Assembly: GCA_041751875.1 (NCBI GenBank)
Contig: JBGSIC010000014.1
Location: forward strand, 1-64,000
DNA: 64,000 bases
Direction of reading: 5' to 3'
Source: JBGSIC01 sp041751875
GTDB lineage: Bacteria > Bdellovibrionota > FAC87 > UBA2466 > JACKAF01
Part shown: one piece after another, positions 20,901-27,466 of the stretch
Layout of the letters: each line of letters starts with the position of its first letter
How positions within the stretch are numbered: position 1 is the stretch's first letter
Notes under the pieces: generated by a model
The model's input: only the letters and a program-made list of their open reading frames with translations
The model's database searches: none
What the model was told of the DNA's origin: nothing
Program-made: the position numbers and the translations under genes

Positions 20901-23023
20901 CGCTTCGAGCGAGCCAACGCAGAAAGCCCTTTGGCCAGGGCAAGGTGATGATCGGCCTTTTCCGGAGTCAGAAGAAAGACGGGTTTCTGTGTTCCTTTTC
21001 CGTAAGCATCGGGAAGAGTCGACGACGCACGCGCCTCGGGAATATCCGTGAGCGAAGCCTCTTGCACACGCGGCATGAGATCATTTAACCGCAACTCGGT
21101 TTCCTCGTCGGAAAGACTGTCAGCCGCAAATTGCTTTTGCCACACTTCGGAATCCAGAAACGCTTGAGTGATTTTTTCCGCCATCGCATCCCATTCTTTA
21201 GCGAACTCGGGACTCGCAATGGTCTGTCTCCACTGCAAGCGGAAGGATTGCTGCCATGTTGCCTGAAGAGCGGGAGCATTCAGTTTCTCGTTGTTGAGCG
21301 CAAACAACATGACATAGGTCTCAAGTGCGTCTTCCATGGCATAGCGGACAACTTGGGACACCATTTTTTCGGCGATTTGCTGACGCTGCGCCCAGTCTTT
21401 TTCTTCTAAATTGATCCACTCCTGCTGCACGAGCACTGCCCAGGTACGCAGTTTGTCCCCGAGAATTTGTGCGAAGGGGGCTTGGTCTTGAGAAAGATGG
21501 GCGTCGAAGGGATAGGCACCCATCTGAACGAGCGCTTCTTTTTTCTCATTCTCCAAAACAGCTTCTTCGTCGACCGTCATACCCGCCATCAGGGTTGCGC
21601 GCGACAGCGCTAAGATGGCGCTACTCGCAAGCGCTTGAGCAGTAGCGTAGATGGGGTAAGCCGTTTCTACATCGGGTAAAGGAATTTGGCGGGAACCTTC
21701 TGCATAGGACTGCACCAGCTCATCGACGGCTTGATTGAAGCGTTGGATCCACCACTGTCGGTAACCCACTTCCGAGTTGCGTTGGTACTGCCAAACGTAT
21801 TCTTTTATGTCATCGGCGCGCACACAGGCGTCAGGGATCGCACGGCGTTCCTTTTCAGGAAGAAACGAGTTAGCAGTCGCGAGTTCCGTAAGAAGGCCCT
21901 TAATTCCCAGGCGACGAATGGCGTTGAGATAGGCGCCGTGGGACACTTGGCTGTTCTTCTCTTCGCGCGCTTGAAGAGTCGCCACGATCTCTTCATCTAA
22001 GAGACGAGCGTCTTTTTCTTTTCCATCACAAAAGCAGTAACCGGTCGAGGTAGTGGGAACGCCGGCGTCAGAACAAAGCTTTTCTTTTTCCGAGCAGGCG
22101 ACAAATTGAGGGGAATATCCGGGCAGCAATCCCGACGTGAGCATTTGATTGGCGAGTACCGCTTGGCGAGATTTCTCTCTGTCTGTCTCTGTCAAAATCG
22201 CCTGAAGTTTGATTCCCACATTCTCGGGAACAGAGAAATCCGGCAAAGTCGGAGGGACTTCTTTCGTTTTTAGTCCCCAAACCTGTGCGTGAAGGCGAGC
22301 CAGTTTTCGGAGGTTTGCATTCCAACCCAACCATTTTTTCACTTCGCTGCTAGTAAAAGGAGACGTCGGCGTTTTCCGGCTGAGATCTCCCAAAAAAGAG
22401 GGCATTGCCCCGGGGGAAGAGTTGCCACTGAGCACGGCCTCGCCTTCCTCGTTTTTTTGATCCCAAATAAGCGGCTGGCATAAATGAGAACTCAGGGGAG
22501 AGGTCACGGCCGGCGGGCGCGGGGCCGCATCGGTTAGCTCGAAGGGAAGAGTCCCCAACGCGGCTTCTTCTGACGCGAGATAATCGGAGAGCGCCTTCTG
22601 TGCGTCAGCCACGATGGCATTTACTTCGTCTACTGAAGTGGGAAGCGCGTCTTTTGGGTAATAGGAATCGCAGGCTTTAAACGGCTCAAAAAGCGCCGTC
22701 ATTTCCACTTTCCAATATTCGAGTAAACCCGGGATGGATTTTTGAGTGATGTCGCGTAAGCGCCAGGTAGCCAGAATGAACTTTTCCAAAAGGGGCGCTC
22801 GGCGATCCCCTTTGGGCTCTGCCTCTGCTTCCGTTTTGGTTTCCGGCTCTGCTTCAGACGCGGCTTCGGGAGTCGCTGCCGCAACGGGAACCGGCGCAGC
22901 GGTGGCGCTTTCCACCGCCTTAGGCGCGGAATGGGCCGGCGCTTGGTTAGCCTGGGCCCACAAAGGTGCAGGCATAAGCATCCCCAAACACAAGTAACTG
23001 GCTATGACACGCTTAAAAAACAC
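11960..23023 (-). CDS. giant exported protein of unknown function (3687 residues)
   Basis: I do not recognise a family. The protein begins with a Sec signal peptide (MFFKRVIASYLCLGMLMPAPLWA, cleavage about residue 23-25) and an Ala/Pro/Glu-rich segment to about residue 75. The rest is mostly charged, alpha-helical sequence rich in Glu, Lys, Ala and Arg. A Cys cluster (C-x6-C-x11-C-x-C) is near residues 310-330. A highly charged Lys/Glu linker lies near 1480-1515. Three hydrophobic stretches around residues 2430-2460, 2465-2490 and 2530-2550 could be membrane segments, separating a long N-terminal from a long C-terminal helical part. The single open frame over 11 kb means it is under selection. 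It is divergent from the exported 314-residue protein and has its own promoter at 23117-23146. Likely periplasmic or membrane-tethered; role unknown. Confidence 0.93.
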   Translation of the reverse strand: MFFKRVIASYLCLGMLMPAPLWAQANQAPAHSAPKAVESATAAPVPVAAATPEAASEAEPETKTEAEAEPKGDRRAPLLEKFILATWRLRDITQKSIPGLLEYWKVEMTALFEPFKACDSYYPKDALPTSVDEVNAIVADAQKALSDYLASEEAALGTLPFELTDAAPRPPAVTSPLSSHLCQPLIWDQKNEEGEAVLSGNSSPGAMPSFLGDLSRKTPTSPFTSSEVKKWLGWNANLRKLARLHAQVWGLKTKEVPPTLPDFSVPENVGIKLQAILTETDREKSRQAVLANQMLTSGLLPGYSPQFVACSEKEKLCSDAGVPTTSTGYCFCDGKEKDARLLDEEIVATLQAREEKNSQVSHGAYLNAIRRLGIKGLLTELATANSFLPEKERRAIPDACVRADDIKEYVWQYQRNSEVGYRQWWIQRFNQAVDELVQSYAEGSRQIPLPDVETAYPIYATAQALASSAILALSRATLMAGMTVDEEAVLENEKKEALVQMGAYPFDAHLSQDQAPFAQILGDKLRTWAVLVQQEWINLEEKDWAQRQQIAEKMVSQVVRYAMEDALETYVMLFALNNEKLNAPALQATWQQSFRLQWRQTIASPEFAKEWDAMAEKITQAFLDSEVWQKQFAADSLSDEETELRLNDLMPRVQEASLTDIPEARASSTLPDAYGKGTQKPVFLLTPEKADHHLALAKGLSALARSKRKELIEKLSQMPGYNDPNWLARNFVQTVTLPDGTQKRTTVRSVEALADAVLAKFEETARADAERDRDLRATERKAALDEVKSWLLKETRSAEIAYSDARKRVALRLQEKYLAPLRKAKSSTREEKAWREYVERTWKEVSALEIGITEGAKERGELFAREAEGTRQNQLPKVREVFEQATEREGELISGRIFAVLKEDKKPGERFVAYCLGLKDRSKDENCQKWLFPLQEENRGVLQAFYETRAMEVTQVQVTSFLESFGETGLLYPGKANAGSLYEGAEDEMAVENAIFQADTVAEELFTGWYGYLYPQSEEGEQARTLIDAFLVGVSQAAHKKENAGLTAEALLVRMGARKAWDAQGWTKKWNARVERAGKAISEALENPTEEKLSGVFFVFQALVGKEYALLLIAPPEQTESLARNRTAEVMAESITPNFYAFRSLVLDHIETLSIAQPDPERALKEAKKELLNLEFQLKDLEEAKRFDADVMTRIGERARHFKLVAARAEHQINAYVGLERLLQIYFPEHTVTKQLATASRDSSVSAIWNAYYADQFVNSREDAEGKALSMTPAEVLVDLNTIAKEATGMLAEVSFARAESYLEDVSLYFTALKEGAAAENAQAQLDRLLEADTASLRSQSPAVIAYLEQGTALPGNLRLIVDRLGALLTASRREEKEWLTSILQGQRLDGITWEGVANGWLEKAEVLQKDLKTAQENAKAEAHASVWVPSVLRARYGALVQSSASLLFHPAVSFGPVLDKEGELTVWLNTAPYQAFETRSEVAEKKEAEEKTKTERAEGDKAEKEENNEEQKKKLSEVSPVLMAEALIRVAQEEFATDVRAEMFGKLVEGPTVFQGLLDSDVNTRLATVYALRQLQKKEAYEQLKIYFRNYAQKIYEEQFPEALENDDSDTPIAQKIGRWFQETKNEISGASSTLFSRALKALSSVPPSQALPETTQKISTDSGSQPPESVENSNAAKKTPTFLFSEEDTEERLDYETWGEELQSVVSLWRDVREEETTANQIIVGEELFALFFGFLPYRLNEGRVELPQEGQELALDKGYTEFLMMSVDQRRSIIDEVVARFDREVQRQAAETLIAYQKERREKQRLGLSAPARLTLEVRPFAPGSSVSFVPNARRVTDRTRFVRFMAEYFLPYAPTAQDKELAQWEKQLNESAAQGRTAFERDAQLFSYEWYPIGVPTTSGERFAKWTLDLAENVSARSAFTARSGNASGKHIWNTHQSLEAWRESSEYQQLEKLIALFDRNAEASASAQTYPFMLALLNWKKNHYGTSRALTGPQPIEQALTNTDTAALLPALIDVMGLNLKDFAGWEKLTDDAEEIVHTIIAQERRFALVGVGERRFANTAVSSTVSENPDWGPDYETRFFPVFPAQRTEFLPAETFEDYTAMLEKPATYLRYQVNTSDRGSRPLYKQLMSVQGRMVGVGEIQSGSPIRRHSFDQHQNAWGSYTFGGNDHLDTRGAQGLLQRARLAGLEGVGESELRRVVQAREQYIDFVDKVSQLVDKYPFEETRKAQVEGNSILLNAGGFAKKWGSRLSRGWLISPAGQDQLDAMLESYKRQTNYSGEITLPSSYPGSEQIAAAIWQAGLMTKSRVESGLTASQKADRQKLLGLIDSYFAGEVQKIDYRRGTAVVADNILPRLDKLCQVAWVKDTQSDADFKKVKDLIKESQILYYENLAVFLNEFLPEGDNNQTYRKLLELQAEKTRIRQTWEKAETVVHALFGIMLLQLFAGETALGGAAVSQSVKQWVTAGAGVLFNIYFGITLYDEMAEDYWASEGRLEFLRGNRDTVIADVMPLVSDEKGMDVDLVESDMLSRQQSKLRWFSRLWLGAMTFQGLGLAQKVLRGGTGMVMTRVRPQWMMARRLKSYAKQLGLDPQGLMKMSETEAVARIRQATLDKLEGVLGAAQKGDGFILSPKMAEALRNDIRAQLKGISSELKLDRKTLKPLELSGGRAVTPNILDRRREIQPVIDKLANIDRQLLQKRFVSRDDLALMFTGKDVPILPGMGAPVFRHMPGWLPFTGMPASVFALGPQTAKLNKIYRVMEAEKNASNVLSFHLVGAWREKYDIRLFQMAETFSKELQHVRALRVGRVAEETKQLEQLLAQKQITPARFDALKKKLADKAAADRSDVEELLAAIIDTHHPLYLRFATPSQKAINVTIAEEEGSVVGSRLFSLGRSGQANAVSEPMQEMARELRLIADASGIQADNQLLRAIARRDYHKLAKEFMSPARVIIAKEQQRSEDEIPELTIAGSQARSVPLITQSPKPAAESPLAREGEMSALLPEKARETGVRWIAEDYGIELNRVMALAVKNESGGADDILSLLRSRLTSTDLQAAYGESLVAGISASEARAYQIAIAYTRDMEIAAEVGRQQGAARAQGIFEQFYQMRLKDLSRVLNQPPSLAEAKATLGMDPRAKKWTQTEVAVRRGELEGRVDQDLLKRAEKRLHDYAPDSRRLMTLEEYGVVTDVSPEYWDVPEVLRTITQGMDISISRHWLGRPLEPTEAVRLSDLFRGRTDTLIGAENLLAASSLDEQGIRAAARRWERELAPRANRSSAEVRAQLQKYELELPENERVFEAALERVRAAERLLIEQSKKGPLSRALPTPSGQTAARELAPDAIRAPLPKKIPTALEEEARFLDLNAAAAHPSVQAQAGGAQSAVSRVAQQGFSRTQVLVLEEEIQTQAVRHIDEHWARVLQATEALQKAQAAGRLRAEEGNELLQSLLAHYGSVESSIHMRMSVATALEVSRRFLKVHGVRFAETSLRDFRFVTNDYARAITQVGQLLDSEESALYRRHRQALKAWTTLYALQDKWFEPNEPSPRSGRGVEGLVLRGPFQLPLEALLHDAILTNSTLLSFLLSGEENGGGPEALVLQHLFADQVPAGSLRSALLHKNWDGDRIMMELELRLTEWEGQEGETLQVLRHKVGRALDRLVASGYTFRSLSSPEEILESGLEGDDDSAEAPAP

Positions 23024-23534
23024 CGCGCGCGTACCCCGATTGCTAGAGCTAAAGACCTAAAATAATGAACATTTTGCCGAAGGGCCCAACCAAACAGAAA
23101 CTCAAAAGTGTTTGCATTTATACAGGATTTTACCGCACCACGTCAAGATAGCCTCTTTCGTCACCTCCTCTATATGCGGGACTTGTCCAGGTAAACACTG
23201 TCTTATTGCACGCTTGGAGAGACGCTCCGCACTAGAAAAAAGTGAGTTTGAAAGGCAGATCCGGTTTGAAAACCGGCGTGTTTTGCTCCCATTGGGGGTA
23301 CGTCCGGCGAGAGAGCTCCTGACCCCTTTATGTGAGTCCTTTTAGGTCTTTAGGGCGCCCGTGTTTGGCTGGAAGTTGGCCAGGAGCGCCAACTCAGGCG
23401 TGTCATTTTCGGCTTGCTTCGGTCCTAAACTCTGTGTCATAAAGCACTTTCATTGGTGGCATACAAATTCGTGTTTGAGGATAGGTTAGGCACTTAACTG
23501 ATGACACCACCTTTAAAAGGATGAGGGTATACAA
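23024..23534. other. 511-bp divergent intergenic region
   Basis: It holds the promoter of the giant gene (minus strand, 23117-23146), a perfect hairpin at 23261-23276 (CCGGTTT, loop GA, AAACCGG), and a 14-base perfect inverted repeat split between 23049-23062 (CTAAAGACCTAAAA) and 23340-23353 (its complement). For the plus-strand gene a weak promoter candidate is TTGCTT at 23414-23419 with CATAAA at 23438-23443. No tRNA or recognised riboswitch was found. Confidence 0.6.
23117..23146 (-). promoter_or_regulatory. promoter of the giant exported-protein gene
   Basis: Minus-strand TTGACG (23146-23141), 18-base spacer, TATAAA (23122-23117). Transcription would begin near 23110, leaving about 85 bases of leader that contain one arm of the 14-base inverted repeat. 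Confidence 0.6.
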
Positions 23535-24479
23535 ATGAAGTATCTCAGTAAGCTTATGACCGTGTGGGCGATGGCCTTCGGCATTGCTGCCAGTGCAGCT
23601 CCCGCTACGGTTACCGTAGACTTAGCGACGCAATTGACACAAACGCAGCAACGCGAGTTGGTTGCTTTATTGACGCAAGAAAGCGCCGCGGTCGCTGAAC
23701 GCGCCGCCGTTGGTTACTTAACTAAAGTGCTCGGACAAGACGCGTCGGCTTATTGGACCGCTCGCTTAACCCTCGGCAAAGTGACTGTCGATGGTTTGCA
23801 AGCCATTCACTCGAAAGTGCACTCTACGAAATTGAATCGGGACGAAGTGCTTCGCCTGATCGACAAAGATGCGCAGACCAGCGCTCTTGTTGCTGCTTTG
23901 AATATCACCGCCGGTGAGAGCTCAATCGACATACAGGCTGGACATGAATCTGTGGATGTCGCGGCTGCCCTTCCCAAAGCGCGCAACAACAATTTGACGT
24001 CGGCTCAAGCAAAAGCTTTGGTCCGCAAGTGGGTGCCTGCAGCCAGTGGCAGCGGTACCGCCATTGCGACCAATGGTTTCCAAGTCGACCTGTCGAAATT
24101 GGACGCTTTCAAAAAAGATTTAACGGATCGCGCAGCGAACATGGATCCCGCGGCTGATGCCCAGATGGAAAACGTGGGTCGCGTCCTCGGAGCTCTTGAG
24201 CGCCGTGGTTGCTCACTCGTCCGTGCCAATAACACCAACGGATGTGATATGTTGCGCGCCGGCGTGAACGCTTGGATCTTGTCGGATCGCTTTACGGAAA
24301 GCACCGCTGCGGCGAATTTCGAAGCCCAGATCATCGACAACGGTTTAGGTCATGAAGAACCCGCTCGCGTTCAGCAAGGAAATGCGAATGTGTTGAGTGC
24401 AGCTCTCCAGCAGGGTCCTTCTTACTGGGAAGAAAATGCTCAGTTGGATGAATGTTACCAAGGCGCGGTCGCGAACTAA
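23535..24479 (+). CDS. exported protein of unknown function (314 residues)
   Basis: Not recognised. It starts with a clear signal peptide (MKYLSKLMTVWAMAFGIAASA, cleavage around residue 21-23). The mature part is rich in Ala, Thr, Asn and Gln, with predicted helices, and has three cysteines: two close together (RRGCSLVRANNTNGCDML) that may form a disulphide, and one near the C terminus (DECYQGAVAN). A strong ribosome site (AAGGATGAGGG) and a near-perfect intrinsic terminator after the gene suggest high, monocistronic expression. It is divergent to the giant exported protein and lies upstream of the exported AAA+ gene, so a shared envelope role is possible but unproven. Confidence 0.88.
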   Translation: MKYLSKLMTVWAMAFGIAASAAPATVTVDLATQLTQTQQRELVALLTQESAAVAERAAVGYLTKVLGQDASAYWTARLTLGKVTVDGLQAIHSKVHSTKLNRDEVLRLIDKDAQTSALVAALNITAGESSIDIQAGHESVDVAAALPKARNNNLTSAQAKALVRKWVPAASGSGTAIATNGFQVDLSKLDAFKKDLTDRAANMDPAADAQMENVGRVLGALERRGCSLVRANNTNGCDMLRAGVNAWILSDRFTESTAAANFEAQIIDNGLGHEEPARVQQGNANVLSAALQQGPSYWEENAQLDECYQGAVAN

Positions 24480-24523
24480 GACGGCGAACCAAGTAACACT
24501 GATCTCATTCTTTTAAAGTCATC

Positions 24524-24559
24524 AAAGAGCGCGCCCCCAAAAGGCGCGCTCTTTTTTTT
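24524..24559 (+). terminator. intrinsic terminator after the 314-residue exported protein
   Basis: A 12-bp stem without mismatch (AAAGAGCGCGCC at 24524-24535 with its complement at 24543-24554), a 7-base loop, and a T run to 24559. It separates this gene from the AAA+ operon. Confidence 0.95.
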
Positions 24560-24568
24560 AGGCTGCCC

Positions 24569-24597
24569 TTGAGCCGCTTCTAGTTAGAGTCTAGACA
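24569..24597 (+). promoter_or_regulatory. candidate promoter of the AAA+/pseudo-phosphatase operon
   Basis: TTGAGC (24569-24574), 17-base spacer, TAGACA (24592-24597). Start near 24604 would give a leader of about 150 bases. Confidence 0.45.
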
Positions 24598-24707
24598 CCT
24601 TTGTGGCGATTTTGGGCCCATTTGAGGCGCAGCCTGTAAGTGCGCAGCGCGAGACGAGCCTCAGACAATCCGAACCCTTGGCTGCGGATTTGCTCGATTG
24701 GAGCGTA

Positions 24708-24740
24708 GCCCCGCTTGCGGGGCCCAGGCCCGGTGGCCTG
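24708..24740 (+). promoter_or_regulatory. paired strong hairpins in the AAA+ gene leader
   Basis: Two adjacent GC-rich hairpins: GCCCCGC/GCGGGGC at 24708-24723 and CAGGCC-CGGT-GGCCTG at 24725-24740. They end 17 bases before the ATG at 24758 and have no T run, so they are more likely translational or stability elements than terminators. Confidence 0.5.
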
Positions 24741-24757
24741 TAGACGGTAAGAACACG

Positions 24758-27466
24758 ATGCGAAGATTTGCCCCCATTTCAGCTCTCCTTTTGCTTTTCG
24801 GGTGGATGACTCCGTCTGTTGCCGACCCCAACATTGAAGAGCTCATCCGCAATTCGACCTCCGATGTGCAGAAGATTTTAACTGCCACCACGCAGATTGC
24901 CCAAGACCAGAGTGACCCTGAGCCCAGCGCACGGCATATGTTCCTGGCTCTCCTGAGAGACGATCAGCACTTCGCGCAATCGTTGCTCCAGCGACAAGGG
25001 ATTAATTTCGAAAGACTCCAGTCCGCGGCAGAACAAGAATTTGCTTCTCGTGCTGGGGTTAGCGGACCAGAAGTTTCGGTTCACATGGTAAAACTTTTGC
25101 CGATCCTTAAGGCAGCTGATGCTAAGCGCCACCGTCTCGGGCATACCAAAATTAACCTCGCCCACCTTCTGATGACAGTGCCAGAACACGACCCTAAAAT
25201 CGCAGAAGTCTTAAGTGCCGTAGGCTTAAGTAAAGAAGCCTTCTCCGCGAAAATTGAAGGGGAGATTAAGTCACGCTCGTCCGAGGGCGCCGATGTCGAA
25301 AGCCGGATGTTCGCACTCGAACGCTACGGCACGGACTACACCCAGTTAGCTCGTGAAGGAAAATTGGATCCTGTCATTGGGCGAGAGAAAACCATTCGTA
25401 ACGTCATTCAAACGCTGGGTCGCCGACGGAAAAACAACGTCGCTTTGGTTGGCGAACCCGGAGTGGGTAAAACTGCGATTGCAGAAGGCCTCGCGCAACT
25501 CATTGCAAGCGATGACGTACCTGCGTTTCTTAAAGACCACCGTGTTATCTTTTTGGATATCCCTGGCATGCTGGCAGGCGCAAAACAACGCGGCGAATTC
25601 GAAAGCCGGTTAAAAGCTGTAGTAGATGATTTGACTGCGGATCCTAAAACGATTGTCGTTGTCGATGAGCTTCACATGATTGTCGGCGCGGGAAAAGCCG
25701 AAGGCGGACCCGACGCAGCCAATATTCTTAAACCGGCACTGGCACGCGGGCAGCTGAAAATGATCGGCACCACCACGCTCGACGAGTACCGGAAATACAT
25801 TGAGCCCGACAGCGCTTTAGAACGGCGTTTCCAGCCAGAAACCGTTCCCCCGGCTACCGAAGACGAGAGTTATGCCATCTTAAAAGGTTTGCAACAACGC
25901 TACGAAGATCACCACGGGATTAAGTACGAAGAAGAGGCGATTCGCGTCATTCCCAAGTACGGCAATCGGTACGTCACCACGCGCTTTCTTCCGGATAAAG
26001 CACTCGATATTTTCGATGAAGCGGGAACACTTGCCCGCCTTGAACAAAACTATCCCAACGCCTTGGCTGAACTTGACGAGAAGTTTAACGCTCTAACGTT
26101 AAAGCGTCGCTCCCTTGGGGAGGCTAACGACCCTGTCACGCAAGCAGCGATCGACGATGTGAGTGCGCAACTCCTAAAAGTAGATCAAGAACGAGCGGCT
26201 CTTTCACGGGAGTGGACCCGCTCCAAAGAACTCAATGACGAAATCGCAGAAGCCGAGAAGCGATTGCAAAGCCTCGAAAAGCAGCAACGCGTCCATATTG
26301 CTGCCCAAGAGTTTGAAGCCGCCAACGACCTGAAGAAAGAGATTGAAACCCTTCAAGCGGAACTATCTAAGTCTAGGGAGGATCTCGGGCTTATCATTCG
26401 TAAGTCGGGAGTGGGTGCCACGACCGTAACCGAGGATCACGTAGCACGAGTTGTGGAACGCATGTCGGGAGTGCCCGTCGCGCGCATGCGAAAAAGCGCA
26501 GCCGAACGCTTACGCGAAGGCGAAGCGGCGATGACGAACAAGCTTGTAGGACAAGATCACGCAGTAAAACCTATTTTTAAGGCCCTTCGCAGGCGCTATT
26601 CCAACCTGTGGGAAAAGTCGTCGAAAGGCCCACTGGGCAGCACCGTTCTTTTTGGTGAAACCGGAACAGGAAAGACGTTCTTGGCGGAAAATCTCGCCGA
26701 GGAAATGTTCGACTCGAAAGATGCGATCATCCGATTAAACATGGCGGAGTACATGGACAAAATCGCGATTAACCGTCTTATTGGCGCGCCTCCCGGGTAC
26801 GTCGGTTACGAAGAGGGCGGTAAACTTACCGAAGCCATCAAGCGCCGTCCTTACATGGTCGTGCTGGTGGACGAAATGGAAAAAGCCGACCCCAAAGTCC
26901 TTAACTTTTTCTTGGCGGCTCTCGAAGGCAACTTTATTACCGATGCCGCGGGTAACGAAATCGATATTCGTAACGTCATCTTCGTTTTCACCAGTAACGT
27001 GGGTGCCGATCTCATAAAAGCGGGTGAGTATAAAGGTGACGAGCTTAAACAAAAGATTGTTGAGCTAGCGAAACAAAGGTTTAGCCCCGAGTTCATGAAT
27101 CGCCAGGGATCTATCTCGGTGATGAACTCTATTGGCGAGCCAGAGCTCGATCGCATTCTCGGTAATAAGCTGATTACCCTGGAAGAAGAGCTGGCTTCAA
27201 AGGGCATCAAACTGGAGCTCACTCCTGAAGCGCGGGCGGCTATTGTGAAACTTTCGCACGTCGAAGATACCGGCGCACGTCAAATGAACCGTGTTGTCGA
27301 TGACTTTCTGCAGGACCCCCTTTCAGAGCGTTTTTTAAATGAGCAGTTGCGCCCCGGGGACACGGCTGAGATTCACTATGACGGAACGAGTTTTACCTAC
27401 CGTGAAACGGTAGATGGCAAAGCGCGATGCGCAGCTGACCTAGCTAAGATGGCAGGAGAGGAATAA
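24758..27466 (+). CDS. ClpB-like double AAA+ ATPase with an N-terminal signal peptide or anchor
   Basis: Hsp100 unfoldases thread proteins through a hexameric ring in the cytoplasm. From ATG 24758 (902 residues) it begins MRRFAPISALLLLFGWMTPSVA, a textbook signal peptide or signal anchor, then two Clp_N repeats (about 25-175). The first AAA+ domain has Walker A GEPGVGKT (about 232), Walker B VVVDELH and the arginine finger in ALERRFQ. A shortened ClpB-like coiled middle domain (about 420-545) ends in a UVR-like helix. The second AAA+ domain has GETGTGKT (about 633), pore loop GYVG, VLVDEM, TSNVGA and sensor-2 GAR. The usual pore tyrosine of domain 1 (KYRGEFE) is Gln277 (KQRGEFE). The segment between TSNVGA and FSPEF lacks a ClpP-binding IGF/VGF loop, so it is not expected to feed ClpP. 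An internal ATG at 24806 could give a cytosolic form. Confidence 0.93.
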   Translation: MRRFAPISALLLLFGWMTPSVADPNIEELIRNSTSDVQKILTATTQIAQDQSDPEPSARHMFLALLRDDQHFAQSLLQRQGINFERLQSAAEQEFASRAGVSGPEVSVHMVKLLPILKAADAKRHRLGHTKINLAHLLMTVPEHDPKIAEVLSAVGLSKEAFSAKIEGEIKSRSSEGADVESRMFALERYGTDYTQLAREGKLDPVIGREKTIRNVIQTLGRRRKNNVALVGEPGVGKTAIAEGLAQLIASDDVPAFLKDHRVIFLDIPGMLAGAKQRGEFESRLKAVVDDLTADPKTIVVVDELHMIVGAGKAEGGPDAANILKPALARGQLKMIGTTTLDEYRKYIEPDSALERRFQPETVPPATEDESYAILKGLQQRYEDHHGIKYEEEAIRVIPKYGNRYVTTRFLPDKALDIFDEAGTLARLEQNYPNALAELDEKFNALTLKRRSLGEANDPVTQAAIDDVSAQLLKVDQERAALSREWTRSKELNDEIAEAEKRLQSLEKQQRVHIAAQEFEAANDLKKEIETLQAELSKSREDLGLIIRKSGVGATTVTEDHVARVVERMSGVPVARMRKSAAERLREGEAAMTNKLVGQDHAVKPIFKALRRRYSNLWEKSSKGPLGSTVLFGETGTGKTFLAENLAEEMFDSKDAIIRLNMAEYMDKIAINRLIGAPPGYVGYEEGGKLTEAIKRRPYMVVLVDEMEKADPKVLNFFLAALEGNFITDAAGNEIDIRNVIFVFTSNVGADLIKAGEYKGDELKQKIVELAKQRFSPEFMNRQGSISVMNSIGEPELDRILGNKLITLEEELASKGIKLELTPEARAAIVKLSHVEDTGARQMNRVVDDFLQDPLSERFLNEQLRPGDTAEIHYDGTSFTYRETVDGKARCAADLAKMAGEE

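Noticed and set aside
23220..23345. c-di-GMP riboswitch or tRNA in the divergent intergenic region
   Set aside because: A hairpin CCGGTTT/AAACCGG is present, but neither the conserved GACGCAAAGCC-type motif nor a T-arm and acceptor pairing can be found.
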